64,000 bases of DNA from Arthrobacter sp. GMC3 (GTDB lineage: Bacteria > Actinomycetota > Actinomycetes > Actinomycetales > Micrococcaceae): NCBI RefSeq assembly GCF_002929305.1, contig NZ_PJIO01000002.1, positions 186,001 through 250,000 on the forward strand, given 5' to 3'. The notes under the pieces were generated by a model that worked only from the letters and a program-made list of their open reading frames with translations, was not told the origin of the DNA and ran no database searches. Position numbers and translations under genes: made by a program. Shown here piece after piece: positions 8,905-17,739 of this stretch; position 1 is the first letter of the stretch; each line of letters opens with the position of its first letter.

Positions 8905-9689
8905 GCGAGCACTACCTCGACGCCGGCCGCAGCCAGAGCCGCTGCAAGGTCCGGGCTGGGTGCGGTGGTGGTGATCAGGGTGTCAACGTCTTCGAGGGCG
9001 GCGAAACGGACAAGGGTTTCTACTCCGAGCTTGGAGGCGTCTGCCAGGATTACCACCTGGCGGGCCGCACGGACCATGGCAGTTTTTGTGGCAGCTTCCA
9101 CGGGGTCCGGTGTGCTCAGGCCAAACTCGGAATGGATTCCGTTGGCGCCGATGAAGGCAATGTCAGGACGTAGTCCACTGAGCTGTTCGGTGGCCCGGGC
9201 CCCCACCACGGCGCTTGTTAGGCCGCGGACCCGTCCGCCCAAAATGTCCAGCAAAAGGTGTGTGTTGTTACTCAAGGAGCTGGCGATAGGCAGCGAATTG
9301 GTGATGGCAAGGAGTTCGTCGCCATGATTTGCCGGAGTCCACGCGGCCAACTGGTCCGCGAGTGCTGCGGTGGTGCTACCCGAATCCAGCAGGATCGAAA
9401 CTGTCTGGGTCTGTGGGATCAGGGCCATGGCCGCCACCGCGATGCGCTGCTTTTCTTCGAGCCGCTGTGTTTGGCGTTCGCTCAGACTAGGTTCAGACCT
9501 GCTGAGCCTATCCATGGAAACGGCGCCGCCATGGACGCGCCGCAGGACGCGAACCTCTTCCAAGGTGGCCAGGTCGCGGCGGACCGTTTCCTGCGTGATT
9601 GAAAACAGCTCGGCGAGTTCGTTGACACCCACACGGCCTTGGGCGCCGACGAGTTCGGCGATGCGCCGGTGCCGTTCCTCTGCAAACAT
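8901..9689 (-). CDS. fruR: DeoR-family transcriptional regulator of the fructose operon
   Basis: This is a DeoR/GlpR-type repressor that probably senses a fructose phosphate. An N-terminal winged helix-turn-helix contains VNELAELFSITQETVRRDL, followed by the family signature LRRVHGGAV. The C-terminal part is the sugar-phosphate sensor domain with DSGSTT and the IGANGI motif. I chose the ATG at 9689, which has GAAGGA five bases upstream, rather than the longer frame from 9713. It is first in the operon, so it probably controls its own expression. Local control of fructose uptake is inferred from position. Confidence 0.9.
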   Translation of the reverse strand: MFAEERHRRIAELVGAQGRVGVNELAELFSITQETVRRDLATLEEVRVLRRVHGGAVSMDRLSRSEPSLSERQTQRLEEKQRIAVAAMALIPQTQTVSILLDSGSTTAALADQLAAWTPANHGDELLAITNSLPIASSLSNNTHLLLDILGGRVRGLTSAVVGARATEQLSGLRPDIAFIGANGIHSEFGLSTPDPVEAATKTAMVRAARQVVILADASKLGVETLVRFAALEDVDTLITTTAPSPDLAAALAAAGVEVVLA

Positions 9690-9750
9690 GGTGTTCCTTC
9701 GTTCGATGCCCACGTCACGTGATTGACATCACATGATGTTGTTTCAGATG

Positions 9751-9800
9751 ACTTTATCTGCGGTTGTCTGCGTTTGTCAACAAATAACAACACAAACACA
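9751..9800 (-). promoter_or_regulatory. Promoter of the fructose operon with FruR-like repeats
   Basis: On the minus strand a consensus -35 box TTGACA (9775-9780) is followed after 18 bases by TAAAGT (9751-9756). The sequence around and upstream of the -35 box, on the minus strand, is a run of TGTTTGTG/TTGTTATTTGTTG units, the kind of TGTTTGTT-rich sequence bound by DeoR-type sugar regulators. I infer FruR binding here. Confidence 0.55.
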
Positions 9801-9898
9801 GATTGGCGGTGTTGCGTGGACCTGTAAGTCGCTGATGACCCGGCTGATCGCACCCAAGGCGGCGCATCTTCGCGCCGCCGTCGCCGGTCCGTCGCTGA

Positions 9899-9966
9899 GG
9901 GCGGCGTCAACGCGCGAGACCCCCTGGCAAGATGCGCCGTCCACGCGAGTTGGCGCCGTCCACACG
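9899..9966. repeat. Dispersed palindromic repeat, family A copy 1 (degraded)
   Basis: This 68-base element aligns almost without gaps with 30480-30546. Shared blocks include GCGGCG, CAA-CGCG and CGCGAGTTGGCGCCG. The inverted arms (near GGGCGGCGTCAACGCGCG and CGCGAGTTGGCGCC) match only partly, so this copy looks older. It lies just upstream of the esterase promoter. Confidence 0.7.
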
Positions 9967-10001
9967 AAGGTGGACATGGTGCGGCGGTTTAGTCTTAGCC
10001 C

Positions 10002-10643
10002 ATGGATACTGTTCTCTGGTCCCGGCCCGAAGGAGCGCGTGCCGGGACGCCACTGCTGGTGATGCTGCACGGCTACGGCTCGGACGAAAGCCGCATGGGT
10101 GAGCTGTTCACCGCGATGCCCAAGGGATTCACCTGCGCCGCGCCCCGGGCACCGCTGGAGATGACCGGCGACTACGGCTGGTTCCTGCTCGATTACTTCC
10201 TTGCCAACGACTTTTCCGAGGTGGTGGGCGCGGCCTCGACCCTGTTGGCGTGGCTGGATACGGTTGTCGCCAAACACCGTTTCAGCTCGGTGTCGGTGCT
10301 CGGCTTTTCCCAGGGCATGGCCATGGCCACCACGTTGATGCGTCTACGCCCCGGAGCATTTACCGCAGGGGTGGGGCTCTCCGGATTCGTGCTGCACAAC
10401 GAACTGCTCGGCGCCATGGAACCGCTCACCACCAAGATTCCGTTCTACTGGGCCAGGGACACCGCCGATCTCGTCATCAATCCGGACGCCACCGAATTCA
10501 CCGCCGAATGGTTAGCTGCCAACACCGATTTGAGCGAGGCCCACTACCAGGGCATGGGCCACACCATCGGTACCGCAGTACTTCGAGATGTGGCTTCCTT
10601 CCTCACCGGCCACGTTCCCGGCTCCTTCGTGCCCGGAATTTAG
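10002..10643 (+). CDS. Alpha/beta hydrolase, carboxylesterase/phospholipase family
   Basis: This is a small cytoplasmic serine esterase of 213 residues, similar to the YpfH and acyl-protein-thioesterase group. It has the oxyanion strand LLVMLHGYGSDES near residue 20, the nucleophile elbow GFSQG near residue 100, an acidic residue in the DTADLVINPD region, and a catalytic histidine in YQGMGHT. No signal peptide is visible. There is no ribosome site, but TAGTCT at 9990-9995 ends six bases before the ATG, so the mRNA is probably leaderless. The substrate cannot be told. Confidence 0.82.
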   Translation: MDTVLWSRPEGARAGTPLLVMLHGYGSDESRMGELFTAMPKGFTCAAPRAPLEMTGDYGWFLLDYFLANDFSEVVGAASTLLAWLDTVVAKHRFSSVSVLGFSQGMAMATTLMRLRPGAFTAGVGLSGFVLHNELLGAMEPLTTKIPFYWARDTADLVINPDATEFTAEWLAANTDLSEAHYQGMGHTIGTAVLRDVASFLTGHVPGSFVPGI

Positions 10644-10764
10644 CGCCGCCGCACAGCCTTGGCGGAGCCGCCTGAACGTCAACCAAAAGGTTGATGGACG
10701 CCGTCGTGGTCGAAACTATGCTGTAGGCAACGGCCTGAACGGGGCCCAATAGCTAGGGGACACC

Positions 10765-11214
10765 ATGAAGAAGCTCTTTTACTCGGCGTTTGGCTACATG
10801 GTCATCGGCGTTTTGTCAGGCCTGTTCTACCGCGAATTCACCAAGGGGAAGGACTTCCAGGGCTACACACAGCTCTCCATTGTCCACACGCACTTACTGA
10901 CCCTCGGCTTCATTGTGCTGCTGATCGTACTGATCCTGGAAAAGCTTTTCACGCTCACCAAGTCCCGCCTGTTCAACTGGTTCTTCTGGACCTACAACGT
11001 GGGCCTGGTCCTGACCGCGGCCATCATGGTGTGGCACGGCATTCTTCAGGTGGACGGCGTCACCGAGGTCTCCGGCGCCATCCCCGGCATTGCCGGCGTG
11101 GGTCATATTCTGCTCAGCGTGGGCATGGTGCTGCTGTTCTTGGCATTGCGCACACGTCTTTTTGGCGCTTCCGACAAGCACGACGACGCCATCGCGCCCG
11201 CGCTCGGAGGCTAA
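10765..11214 (+). CDS. DUF2871 family membrane protein
   Basis: A 149-residue integral membrane protein with four predicted helices. Histidines sit at helix ends (SIVHTHLLTLGF, VWHGILQ, GVGHILLSVG), a layout reminiscent of haem- or metal-binding membrane proteins, although no function is established for DUF2871. AGGGG lies six bases before the ATG, and TATGCT at about 10717 may be a -10 box. The C-terminal tail is short and charged. It appears to be monocistronic. Confidence 0.75.
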   Translation: MKKLFYSAFGYMVIGVLSGLFYREFTKGKDFQGYTQLSIVHTHLLTLGFIVLLIVLILEKLFTLTKSRLFNWFFWTYNVGLVLTAAIMVWHGILQVDGVTEVSGAIPGIAGVGHILLSVGMVLLFLALRTRLFGASDKHDDAIAPALGG

Positions 11215-11319
11215 AGTTCGCAGGCTCAATGGCCTCCGGAGTTTCCCCATAGTGAACGCAGTGCCCGCACGGAGATGCGGCGGCTACCCTTGAAGAAGGT
11301 TCAAACGACAGGGGAATTC

Positions 11320-12165
11320 GTGGCACGCAAGAATGTTCAGAAGCCCGAAACCGGTTTTGGTCCAGCCACAGGAAGGCCCAACCCGGCAGTGGGGATTGCC
11401 GCCGCGGCAGCTTTTGACGAGCGGGGAAAGCCCAGGCCGGCCGTGCATGGCATGCTGCTCAAGGCCGTCGAAGTGCAGCGGCCCCTGGTTTTGGCGAACC
11501 TGCGCAGGCTACGCAAGCGCTACCCCAATGCCACGGCGTATGAACTCAGCCAGCGCCTGGAACGCGATTTTCTCTCCGGTGTGGGCACGGGAGGCGCGGC
11601 CATTGGCGCCACCGCCATTATTCCCGGCATCGGAACCGTCGCCGCACTGACAATTTCCGCGGCAGCCACCGTGGTCTTCCTGGAGGCCACAGCCCTGTAC
11701 GCCCAATCCGTGGCGGAACTCCACGGTGTTCGACTCGCAGATCCGGAACTGGCGCAGGTCACGGTCATGGCCATCATCTTGGGCGAGGAAGGCACCGCCA
11801 TGTTGGAGGGCCTCACCGGACATGCCCTGGGCAATGGCAAAACCCCCTTGCAGGCGTGGGGAAAAACTGTCAGCAAGAGCATTCCGATTTCGGCGCTTCG
11901 AGGCGTCTCGGCCTCCATGCAAAAGCGGTTCCTGAAGAAGGTTGCCATCAAGGGCAGCGCCTCAGTGGTAGGCAAGGCGCTGCCGTTTGGCATCGGTGCA
12001 GCCGTGGGCGGCGTGGGTAACTACATGATGGGCCGCGCCGTCATAGGCTCCACCCACCGCGCCTTCGGCCCCGCACCGTTGATGATCCCAGCCCAGCTTC
12101 TGGCCGAGCTGGACGCGCCGCGCAAGTCCAAGCCACCGAAGCCGCCAAAGGCAATCAAGCCGTAG
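11320..12165 (+). CDS. EcsC-like membrane-associated protein, function unknown
   Basis: I do not recognise this protein with certainty. The best start is the GTG at 11320 with AGGGG five bases upstream; an ATG at 11275 in the same frame has poor spacing. The N-terminal third is basic and soluble, then comes YPNATAYELSQRLERDF, followed by an alanine/glycine-rich hydrophobic hairpin near residues 95-130. A second glycine-rich segment near residue 235 (GIGAAVGGVGNYMMGRAVIG) resembles the C-terminal signature of EcsC-family proteins. The tail is Lys/Pro-rich (KSKPPKPPK). The order of elements fits EcsC, but the assignment is tentative. Confidence 0.6.
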   Translation: MARKNVQKPETGFGPATGRPNPAVGIAAAAAFDERGKPRPAVHGMLLKAVEVQRPLVLANLRRLRKRYPNATAYELSQRLERDFLSGVGTGGAAIGATAIIPGIGTVAALTISAAATVVFLEATALYAQSVAELHGVRLADPELAQVTVMAIILGEEGTAMLEGLTGHALGNGKTPLQAWGKTVSKSIPISALRGVSASMQKRFLKKVAIKGSASVVGKALPFGIGAAVGGVGNYMMGRAVIGSTHRAFGPAPLMIPAQLLAELDAPRKSKPPKPPKAIKP

Positions 12166-12175
12166 ACGAGGCAGG

Positions 12176-13453
12176 CTAGTGGAAGACCAGGGTTGCCACC
12201 GTGAAGATGGCAAGCCCGGCCAGGGATCCCACTACCGTGCCGTTGATGCGAATGAACTGCAGGTCCTTGCCCACCTGGAGCTCGATCTTCTGGCTTGTCT
12301 CCGCTGCGTCCCAGCGTTCCACGGTGTCGGTGATCAGTGAGGTGATCTCGTGCTTGTAGGTGCCCACCAAATATCCGGCGGCATCGGCGATCCACTTGTT
12401 GGCCTTGGCAGCCAGCTCGGGGTCCTCCACAAGTCGGGCGCCGAAGTCCTGGACTGCTGAGGCAAATTTGCGGCGCAGTTCAGAATCGGGGTCCTCAACG
12501 GCCTCGCTCAGCGCAGACTTGATGGCGGTCCAGGCGTTCCCGGCCAGTTCACGGACCTCGGGGTCGCCAAGGACCTGGGCCTTGATGGATTCGGCCTTGG
12601 CGATCATGGCAGGATCGTGCTGCAATTCCTGGGCCAGGTCCTTCAAATAGGCATCCAGTTTCAGCCGGACCTCATGGTTCGGGTCATTTTGAACGGCCCG
12701 GGCAAACTTGTAAAACTCGGTGTAGATCTTGTCGCCGACCAGGCCGTCGACAAATTGCGGCACCCACGTGGGGGAGCGTTGGGCAACCAGTCCGGAAATG
12801 GTGCTGTGGTTGTCCCGGATCCAGGTGGTGGAGCGGTCCACGAGCAGGTCCACCAGGGCGTGGTGATGGCCGTCCCTAAAGATCCGCTCGGCCAGCTTGC
12901 CGATGGGCGGCCCCCACGGAGGGTCCACCACATGCTTGCGGACGAGGGATTCGATAACGTCCTGGACGTCGTCGTCGTTAAGGACCGCCATGGCGCCGCG
13001 CACCACGGCCGCGCCCTCAGTGGCTACACGTTGCGCACTTTCGGGTTTTGCTAGCCAGGCTCCTGCTTTTTGGGCGATTGCGGTGTTGGCCAGCTTTTCG
13101 GAGACAACCTCTTCGGAGAGGAAATTGGTCTCCACAAATTCGCCCAAAGACGCGCCGATCTCATCCTTGCGGTTGGGGATGATGGCGGTGTGCGGGATCT
13201 TCAAGCCCATCGGGTATTTGAAGAGGGCGGTCACGGCAAACCAGTCGGCCAACGCACCCACCATGCCGCCTTCTGCAGCAGCGCGCACATATTGCAGCCA
13301 CGGATACTGCTGCTGAAACGCGAACGCAAAACAGAAAATGACCGCCATGGCTATCAGCAGCGCCAGCGCAATGTTCTTCATACGGCGCAGGGCGGCAGCC
13401 TTTTCCACGTCGGGATGCATTGTCAGGGCCGGTGATTCTTGGGGGTGAGCCAT
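12176..13453 (-). CDS. DUF445 family membrane protein
   Basis: A 425-residue protein with an N-terminal hydrophobic helix, the conserved segment GGMVGALADWFAVTALF and PMGLKIPHTAIIPNRKDEIG, then a long helical region, and a C-terminal helix. These are the hallmarks of DUF445 (YjiN-like) membrane proteins, whose role is unknown. I chose the ATG at 13453: it has no ribosome site, but TACGCT on the minus strand at 13465-13460 ends six bases before it, as in a leaderless gene. The divergent phosphodiesterase gene starts only 22 bases away. Confidence 0.82.
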   Translation of the reverse strand: MAHPQESPALTMHPDVEKAAALRRMKNIALALLIAMAVIFCFAFAFQQQYPWLQYVRAAAEGGMVGALADWFAVTALFKYPMGLKIPHTAIIPNRKDEIGASLGEFVETNFLSEEVVSEKLANTAIAQKAGAWLAKPESAQRVATEGAAVVRGAMAVLNDDDVQDVIESLVRKHVVDPPWGPPIGKLAERIFRDGHHHALVDLLVDRSTTWIRDNHSTISGLVAQRSPTWVPQFVDGLVGDKIYTEFYKFARAVQNDPNHEVRLKLDAYLKDLAQELQHDPAMIAKAESIKAQVLGDPEVRELAGNAWTAIKSALSEAVEDPDSELRRKFASAVQDFGARLVEDPELAAKANKWIADAAGYLVGTYKHEITSLITDTVERWDAAETSQKIELQVGKDLQFIRINGTVVGSLAGLAIFTVATLVFH

Positions 13454-13459
13454 AAAGTA

Positions 13460-13469
13460 AGCGTAGCGT
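13460..13469. promoter_or_regulatory. Overlapping divergent leaderless -10 boxes
   Basis: TAGCGT (13464-13469, plus strand) ends six bases before the phosphodiesterase ATG at 13476. TACGCT (13465-13460, minus strand) ends six bases before the DUF445 ATG at 13453. The two boxes share two base pairs, so polymerase could open only one promoter at a time. Confidence 0.6.
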
Positions 13470-13475
13470 GATGAC

Positions 13476-14342
13476 ATGAGCGTGAAGATCTTCGCCCACC
13501 GAGGCGCTAGCGAGCAATTTGCCGAACACACCCGGGCCGCATACTTGCAGGCACTGGCCGACGGCGCCGACGGGGTTGAGTGCGACCTTCACCTGAGCGC
13601 TGACGGGGAACTGATTCTTCTCCATGACGACGACGTGGGCCGGACCTCCAATGGCAGCGGCCCCGTTGCCGAGCTGACCTTGGCACAATTGCGGGCACTG
13701 GACTTCAGCTCCTGGAAAGGGGCCGTGATCCCAGCCGAATACGGTACCGCAGCGCAACAGCTACTCACCCTTGATCAACTGCTGGACATTCTCACGCAGG
13801 CGGGCCGGCCCGTGGATCTTGCCATCGAGTTCAAGTATGGGGCCGTTTTTGATCCGCAGTTGGTGGACGCCACTTTGGCCAAGCTGCGGCTACGCGGCTG
13901 GTCGCCGGAGCAGTCCGCCACCGGCAACGTGGGTGTTTCGTTCATGAGTTTCCACCCGGAGGCGATCCAACACTTGGCCCAAGTGGTCCCGGCGCAGCAC
14001 CTGTGCCAGCTACTCGAGGAGGTGGACGTGGCCGACGTCCGGGAGGAGCTGGACGTGGGGCCAATCGCCGGTCACACCATGGCGTTCCTCATGCGCCGGG
14101 CCATGGCTGCCGGTGAAAAACTTCTCGAGGACGGGGTGGCTCAGATCGCCGGACCCGGCACCGACTACCTGCGAGCCAACCCCGAGAACGCCACGCAGTG
14201 GCTGGCAGCCGGACGCCGTTTCCGGGTGTGGACAGTAGACACCGCCGATGACCTGGCGCTGTGCGTGGAGTCTGGTGTTTCAGAGGTGACAAGCAACCGG
14301 CCGGCGGATATTCGCGCGCTATTGGATGCCGTCTCTATCTGA
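13476..14342 (+). CDS. Glycerophosphodiester phosphodiesterase
   Basis: A 288-residue GDPD-family TIM-barrel enzyme that hydrolyses glycerophosphodiesters to glycerol 3-phosphate and an alcohol. The catalytic and metal residues are visible: HRGASEQFAEHT at the N terminus (His, Arg and the metal Glu), GVECDLHLSADG, and the second histidine in LLHDDDVGRTSNG. There is no signal peptide, so it is cytoplasmic (UgpQ-like). The gene is probably leaderless. GH15 follows 28 bases downstream and may be co-transcribed. Confidence 0.9.
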   Translation: MSVKIFAHRGASEQFAEHTRAAYLQALADGADGVECDLHLSADGELILLHDDDVGRTSNGSGPVAELTLAQLRALDFSSWKGAVIPAEYGTAAQQLLTLDQLLDILTQAGRPVDLAIEFKYGAVFDPQLVDATLAKLRLRGWSPEQSATGNVGVSFMSFHPEAIQHLAQVVPAQHLCQLLEEVDVADVREELDVGPIAGHTMAFLMRRAMAAGEKLLEDGVAQIAGPGTDYLRANPENATQWLAAGRRFRVWTVDTADDLALCVESGVSEVTSNRPADIRALLDAVSI

Positions 14343-14370
14343 TCCGTTTCCGGTGTGGTTGCATGGACTC

Positions 14371-16260
14371 ATGGCATCCCGCATTGAGGACTATGCACTT
14401 TTGTCGGACCTGCACACCGGCGCACTGATCGGCCGTGACGGCAGCATTGACTGGCTGTGTTTCCCGCGCTTCGACTCGCCGTCGGTGTTTACGGCCCTGC
14501 TTGGCACCGAACATCACGGCCGCTGGTTTGTAGCCCCAGCCGACCCGCAGGCGCGAATCATCAGCAGGGCCTACCGTGACAGCACCTTTGTCTTGGAAAC
14601 TGTGTGGGAATCGGCCACCGGCGTGGTGCGAGTCATTGATTTCATGCCTGTTGGGGAGCGCTGCTCAACAGTGGTCAGGCGCGTTGTGGGAGTGGCCGGC
14701 GTCGTGGAAATGGCCCAGGAAATTATCATCCGGCCCGGCTATGGCAAGGTTCTGCCCTGGGTGCACCGGGTGAAGGACGACGACGGCACCCACGCCATAG
14801 TGGCTGTTGCCGGACCAGATGCACTGGTGCTTCGAGGGGATCAGCTGCCCCACGCCGTCGACCATAAACATGGTGGCAGCTACACCGTTGCGGCTGGCGA
14901 AACCGTTGACCAGGAGCTGAGCTGGTACGCCTCACACCGCCGCCTTCCCGCCGCCATCGACATTGCTGCGGAGTTGGAAACAACAATCGCCTATTGGGAA
15001 GATTGGGCATCCCGCTACAACCAGGACGGTAAGTATGCCCCCATTGTGGAGCGCTCATTGCTGGTGCTGCGGGCCCTGACCCACGAGGACACAGGTGGCA
15101 TTGTGGCAGCACCCACCATGTCCTTGCCGGAAGACTTTGGCGGGGCCCGGAATTGGGACTACAGGTATTGCTGGCTGCGTGATGCGGCGCTGACGCTTGA
15201 GGCCATGCTCACGCACGGTTACGAAGATGAGGCGCTGAAATGGCGCGACTGGCTGCTGCGTGCCGTGGCCGGTGACCCGGAGGACCTGCAGATAATGTAC
15301 GGGCTGAGCGGGGAACGCGATCTGACCGAAGGTCAACTGGACCACCTGCCAGGGTATGAAGGCGCGGCGCCGGTGCGCATTGGCAACGGTGCTGTGGGCC
15401 AATACCAGGCAGACGTGGTGGGTGAGGTGCTGGTGGCCTTGGAGAAACTGCGGCTGGCAGGCGGCGAGGAAGACCACTTTTCCTGGCCCTTGCAGCTGGC
15501 CATGCTGCGTTTTGTGGAACGTCATTTGGATGAGAAGGACCACGGCATTTGGGAGATGCGCGGGGACCTGCAGCATTTCACCCATTCACGGGTCATGATG
15601 TGGGCCGCCTTTGACTGCGGGGTCAGGGCGGTCACCGATCATGGTTTGAAGGGGCGGGCCGAGCACTGGGTGAAGGTCCGGGACAGGCTCCGGGCGGAAA
15701 TCCTTGAGCACGGCTTCAACAAGGAGCTGAACACTTTCACCCAAACCTATGGTGGGACCACCACCGATGCCTCCTTACTTGTCATCCCGCAAGTTGGCTT
15801 CGTTGCCTATGACTCTGCGCAGATGCGCGGGACCGTAGCGGCCATGGAAAGTGAGCTGATGGATCAGCATGGGCTGCTCCTGCGGTACCAAACAGGCTCT
15901 GGCCTGGACGGTTTGGCGCCGGGCGAGCACCCATTTCTGGCATGTTCTTTCTGGCTCGTGGAACAGTACGCCCATACCGGGCGCCGGGATGAGGCGGTGG
16001 CCCTGATGGACCGGCTGACGGGTCTGGCCAACGATTTAGGCCTGTTGAGCGAGGAGTACTCGATGGAGGACAACCGGATGGCAGGCAACTATCCGCAGGC
16101 GTTCTCCCACCTGGCCCTGGTGCGGGCCGCCGATGCTCTCCACGGAACCGAGGCATTGAGCCTGTCCGCAGATGCCATGGACGACGCCGTCGCCCCACCT
16201 GCCGCCGATACTGGCGGAATGGCGCACCCTTACCTGCCGCATGAAAGCATGGGCTCATGA
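14371..16260 (+). CDS. Glycoside hydrolase family 15 protein (trehalase/glucoamylase type)
   Basis: A 629-residue cytoplasmic enzyme that hydrolyses alpha-glucosidic bonds; actinobacterial members of this type are often trehalases. The start MASRIEDYALLSD and GRDGSIDWLCFPRFDSP are typical of the subfamily. The (alpha/alpha)6-barrel contains NWDYRYCWLRDAALTLEAM with the general-acid region, and LSEEYSMEDNRMAGNYPQAFSH with the catalytic base Glu near the C terminus. The frame extends upstream to 14326 inside the previous gene, but the family start is at 14371. Its stop overlaps the next gene by four bases. Whether trehalose is the substrate cannot be decided here. Confidence 0.88.
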   Translation: MASRIEDYALLSDLHTGALIGRDGSIDWLCFPRFDSPSVFTALLGTEHHGRWFVAPADPQARIISRAYRDSTFVLETVWESATGVVRVIDFMPVGERCSTVVRRVVGVAGVVEMAQEIIIRPGYGKVLPWVHRVKDDDGTHAIVAVAGPDALVLRGDQLPHAVDHKHGGSYTVAAGETVDQELSWYASHRRLPAAIDIAAELETTIAYWEDWASRYNQDGKYAPIVERSLLVLRALTHEDTGGIVAAPTMSLPEDFGGARNWDYRYCWLRDAALTLEAMLTHGYEDEALKWRDWLLRAVAGDPEDLQIMYGLSGERDLTEGQLDHLPGYEGAAPVRIGNGAVGQYQADVVGEVLVALEKLRLAGGEEDHFSWPLQLAMLRFVERHLDEKDHGIWEMRGDLQHFTHSRVMMWAAFDCGVRAVTDHGLKGRAEHWVKVRDRLRAEILEHGFNKELNTFTQTYGGTTTDASLLVIPQVGFVAYDSAQMRGTVAAMESELMDQHGLLLRYQTGSGLDGLAPGEHPFLACSFWLVEQYAHTGRRDEAVALMDRLTGLANDLGLLSEEYSMEDNRMAGNYPQAFSHLALVRAADALHGTEALSLSADAMDDAVAPPAADTGGMAHPYLPHESMGS

Positions 16261-16655
16261 ACCTTAAAACCGTCAGCGTCGTTGCTCTGGCTACTCTGCT
16301 GGGTGCCAGTGCCATCAACCATGTGCGCAACCCCAAGTTCTACTACTCAGTGGTTCCGCCGTCCTTGTGCACAGACAAGGACGGGAAATTTGCCCTGATG
16401 TCCCGCAAGCAGTGGGTGCTGGCGTCGGCGGTGCCGGAGGTATTGGGTGCCGTGGGGCTATTAGTCCCGAGTACCCGCAAAGCCGCGGCAACCGCCACAG
16501 CACTGATGTTCGCGGGGTTCACGGCAGGGCATATTTCGGCCTTGCAACGCGCCTTTGGACCCAAGGGAACACCGCAGGCCAAGCGGATCCACATGCTGCG
16601 GTTGCCGTTGCAGATTCCGCTGGTCGCCTGGGCGTGGAGTGCACGCAAGGCATGA
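16257..16655 (+). CDS. DoxX-like small membrane protein
   Basis: A 132-residue protein with four predicted hydrophobic segments, resembling the DoxX/DoxX-like group. VPEVLGAVGLLVPSTRKAAA is a typical second-helix region. Its function is not established. It overlaps the GH15 gene and azlC by four bases each (ATGA), so the four genes from GH15 to azlD form one translationally coupled operon. Confidence 0.7.
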   Translation: MNLKTVSVVALATLLGASAINHVRNPKFYYSVVPPSLCTDKDGKFALMSRKQWVLASAVPEVLGAVGLLVPSTRKAAATATALMFAGFTAGHISALQRAFGPKGTPQAKRIHMLRLPLQIPLVAWAWSARKA

Positions 16656-17431
16656 GATTAAAAGATTCACCGGCGGCCAAGATCGGCGCCTCAATAGCCA
16701 TTGCCACGGGCCTGTACGGGGTGTCCTTTGGTGCGCTTTCCGTGGCGTCCGGGCTGAGCTTTTGGCAGACCATGGTGCTGAGTTTGCTGCTCTTTAGCGG
16801 CGGCTCACAATTCGCGTTCATCGGCGTGATTGCCGGTGGCGGATCGGGCGTGGCCGCCATGAGTGCCTCGGCGTTGCTGGGCATCCGCAATGGTGTTTAC
16901 GGTATGCAGCTGAACGCCCTTATGCGCCCCACAGGTTGGCGGCGGTTTGCCGCCGCCCACGTGACAATCGACGAATCCACTGCCACCGCCACCGGGCAAA
17001 GCGATCCCGAGGAGCAAAAGCGCGGTTTCTGGGTGGCCGGTGTGGGAATCTTCGTGTTTTGGAACATCATGACGGCGGTAGGCGCATTCATTGGTGATGC
17101 CCTGGGCGATCCCAAACAATGGGGCCTGGACGGCGCAGCGGTGGCTGCGTTTCTGGGCTTGCTCTGGCCGCGTATCAAGGCCTTCCAACCGGCGGCCATA
17201 GCAGTGGTGTGCGCCGTGGTGACACTGCTCGCGGTGCCTTTTGTGCCGCCGGGTGTGCCCATCCTGGTCGCGGCATTGGTGGCGGGGCTGATCGGCTGGT
17301 TCCGGCATAATCCGGATCCCGGCCATGATGCTGACGGCTTGGAAGCCGACATTGAACCGTACCGCGCCGACGCACACCAGGCAGGGCCTGCACGGCAGGA
17401 CGAGAATCCGGGGAAGGGGGAACTCGCATGA
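16652..17431 (+). CDS. azlC: Branched-chain amino acid exporter, large subunit AzlC
   Basis: A 259-residue membrane protein with seven to eight helices that, with AzlD, exports branched-chain amino acids. Family features are GLYGVSFGALSVASGLSF in helix 1, LLLFSGGSQFAFIGV in helix 2, and LGIRNGVYGMQLNALM. The ATG at 16652 overlaps the DoxX-like stop. A hydrophilic C-terminal extension of about 40 residues, rich in Asp, Glu and Ala, is longer than in most AzlC proteins. Pairing with AzlD supports the call. Confidence 0.88.
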   Translation: MRLKDSPAAKIGASIAIATGLYGVSFGALSVASGLSFWQTMVLSLLLFSGGSQFAFIGVIAGGGSGVAAMSASALLGIRNGVYGMQLNALMRPTGWRRFAAAHVTIDESTATATGQSDPEEQKRGFWVAGVGIFVFWNIMTAVGAFIGDALGDPKQWGLDGAAVAAFLGLLWPRIKAFQPAAIAVVCAVVTLLAVPFVPPGVPILVAALVAGLIGWFRHNPDPGHDADGLEADIEPYRADAHQAGPARQDENPGKGELA

Positions 17432-17739
17432 GTCTCTGGTTTTGGCTGCTAGTGGCTGTGGTGCTGGCCTACGCCACAAAACTGTTGGGGTACCTGGTCC
17501 CGGCCAAGGTGCTTGCGAATCCGCGGATGTCACACGTAGCGGGGACCCTGACCATTGGACTGTTGGCATCGCTGACGGTAGTAAACGCCGCAGCCAGCGG
17601 GACCGCCGTCGTACTGGACGCCAGGATTGGCGCCCTGGTGGCGGCAGCGATTGCACTCTGGCTCAAGGCACCATTCTTAGTGGTGGTCTTAGCCGGTGCC
17701 GCTGCCGCCGCCGGACTGCGACTACTGGGCTGGCCCTGA
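17428..17739 (+). CDS. azlD: Branched-chain amino acid exporter, small subunit AzlD
   Basis: A 103-residue protein with three to four helices. It matches AzlD in size, in its YATKLLGYLVP segment and in its position, overlapping azlC by four bases. It forms the exporter together with AzlC. Its 3' end overlaps the convergent DUF5684 gene by 18 bases, so no intergenic terminator separates the two. Confidence 0.85.
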   Translation: MSLWFWLLVAVVLAYATKLLGYLVPAKVLANPRMSHVAGTLTIGLLASLTVVNAAASGTAVVLDARIGALVAAAIALWLKAPFLVVVLAGAAAAAGLRLLGWP

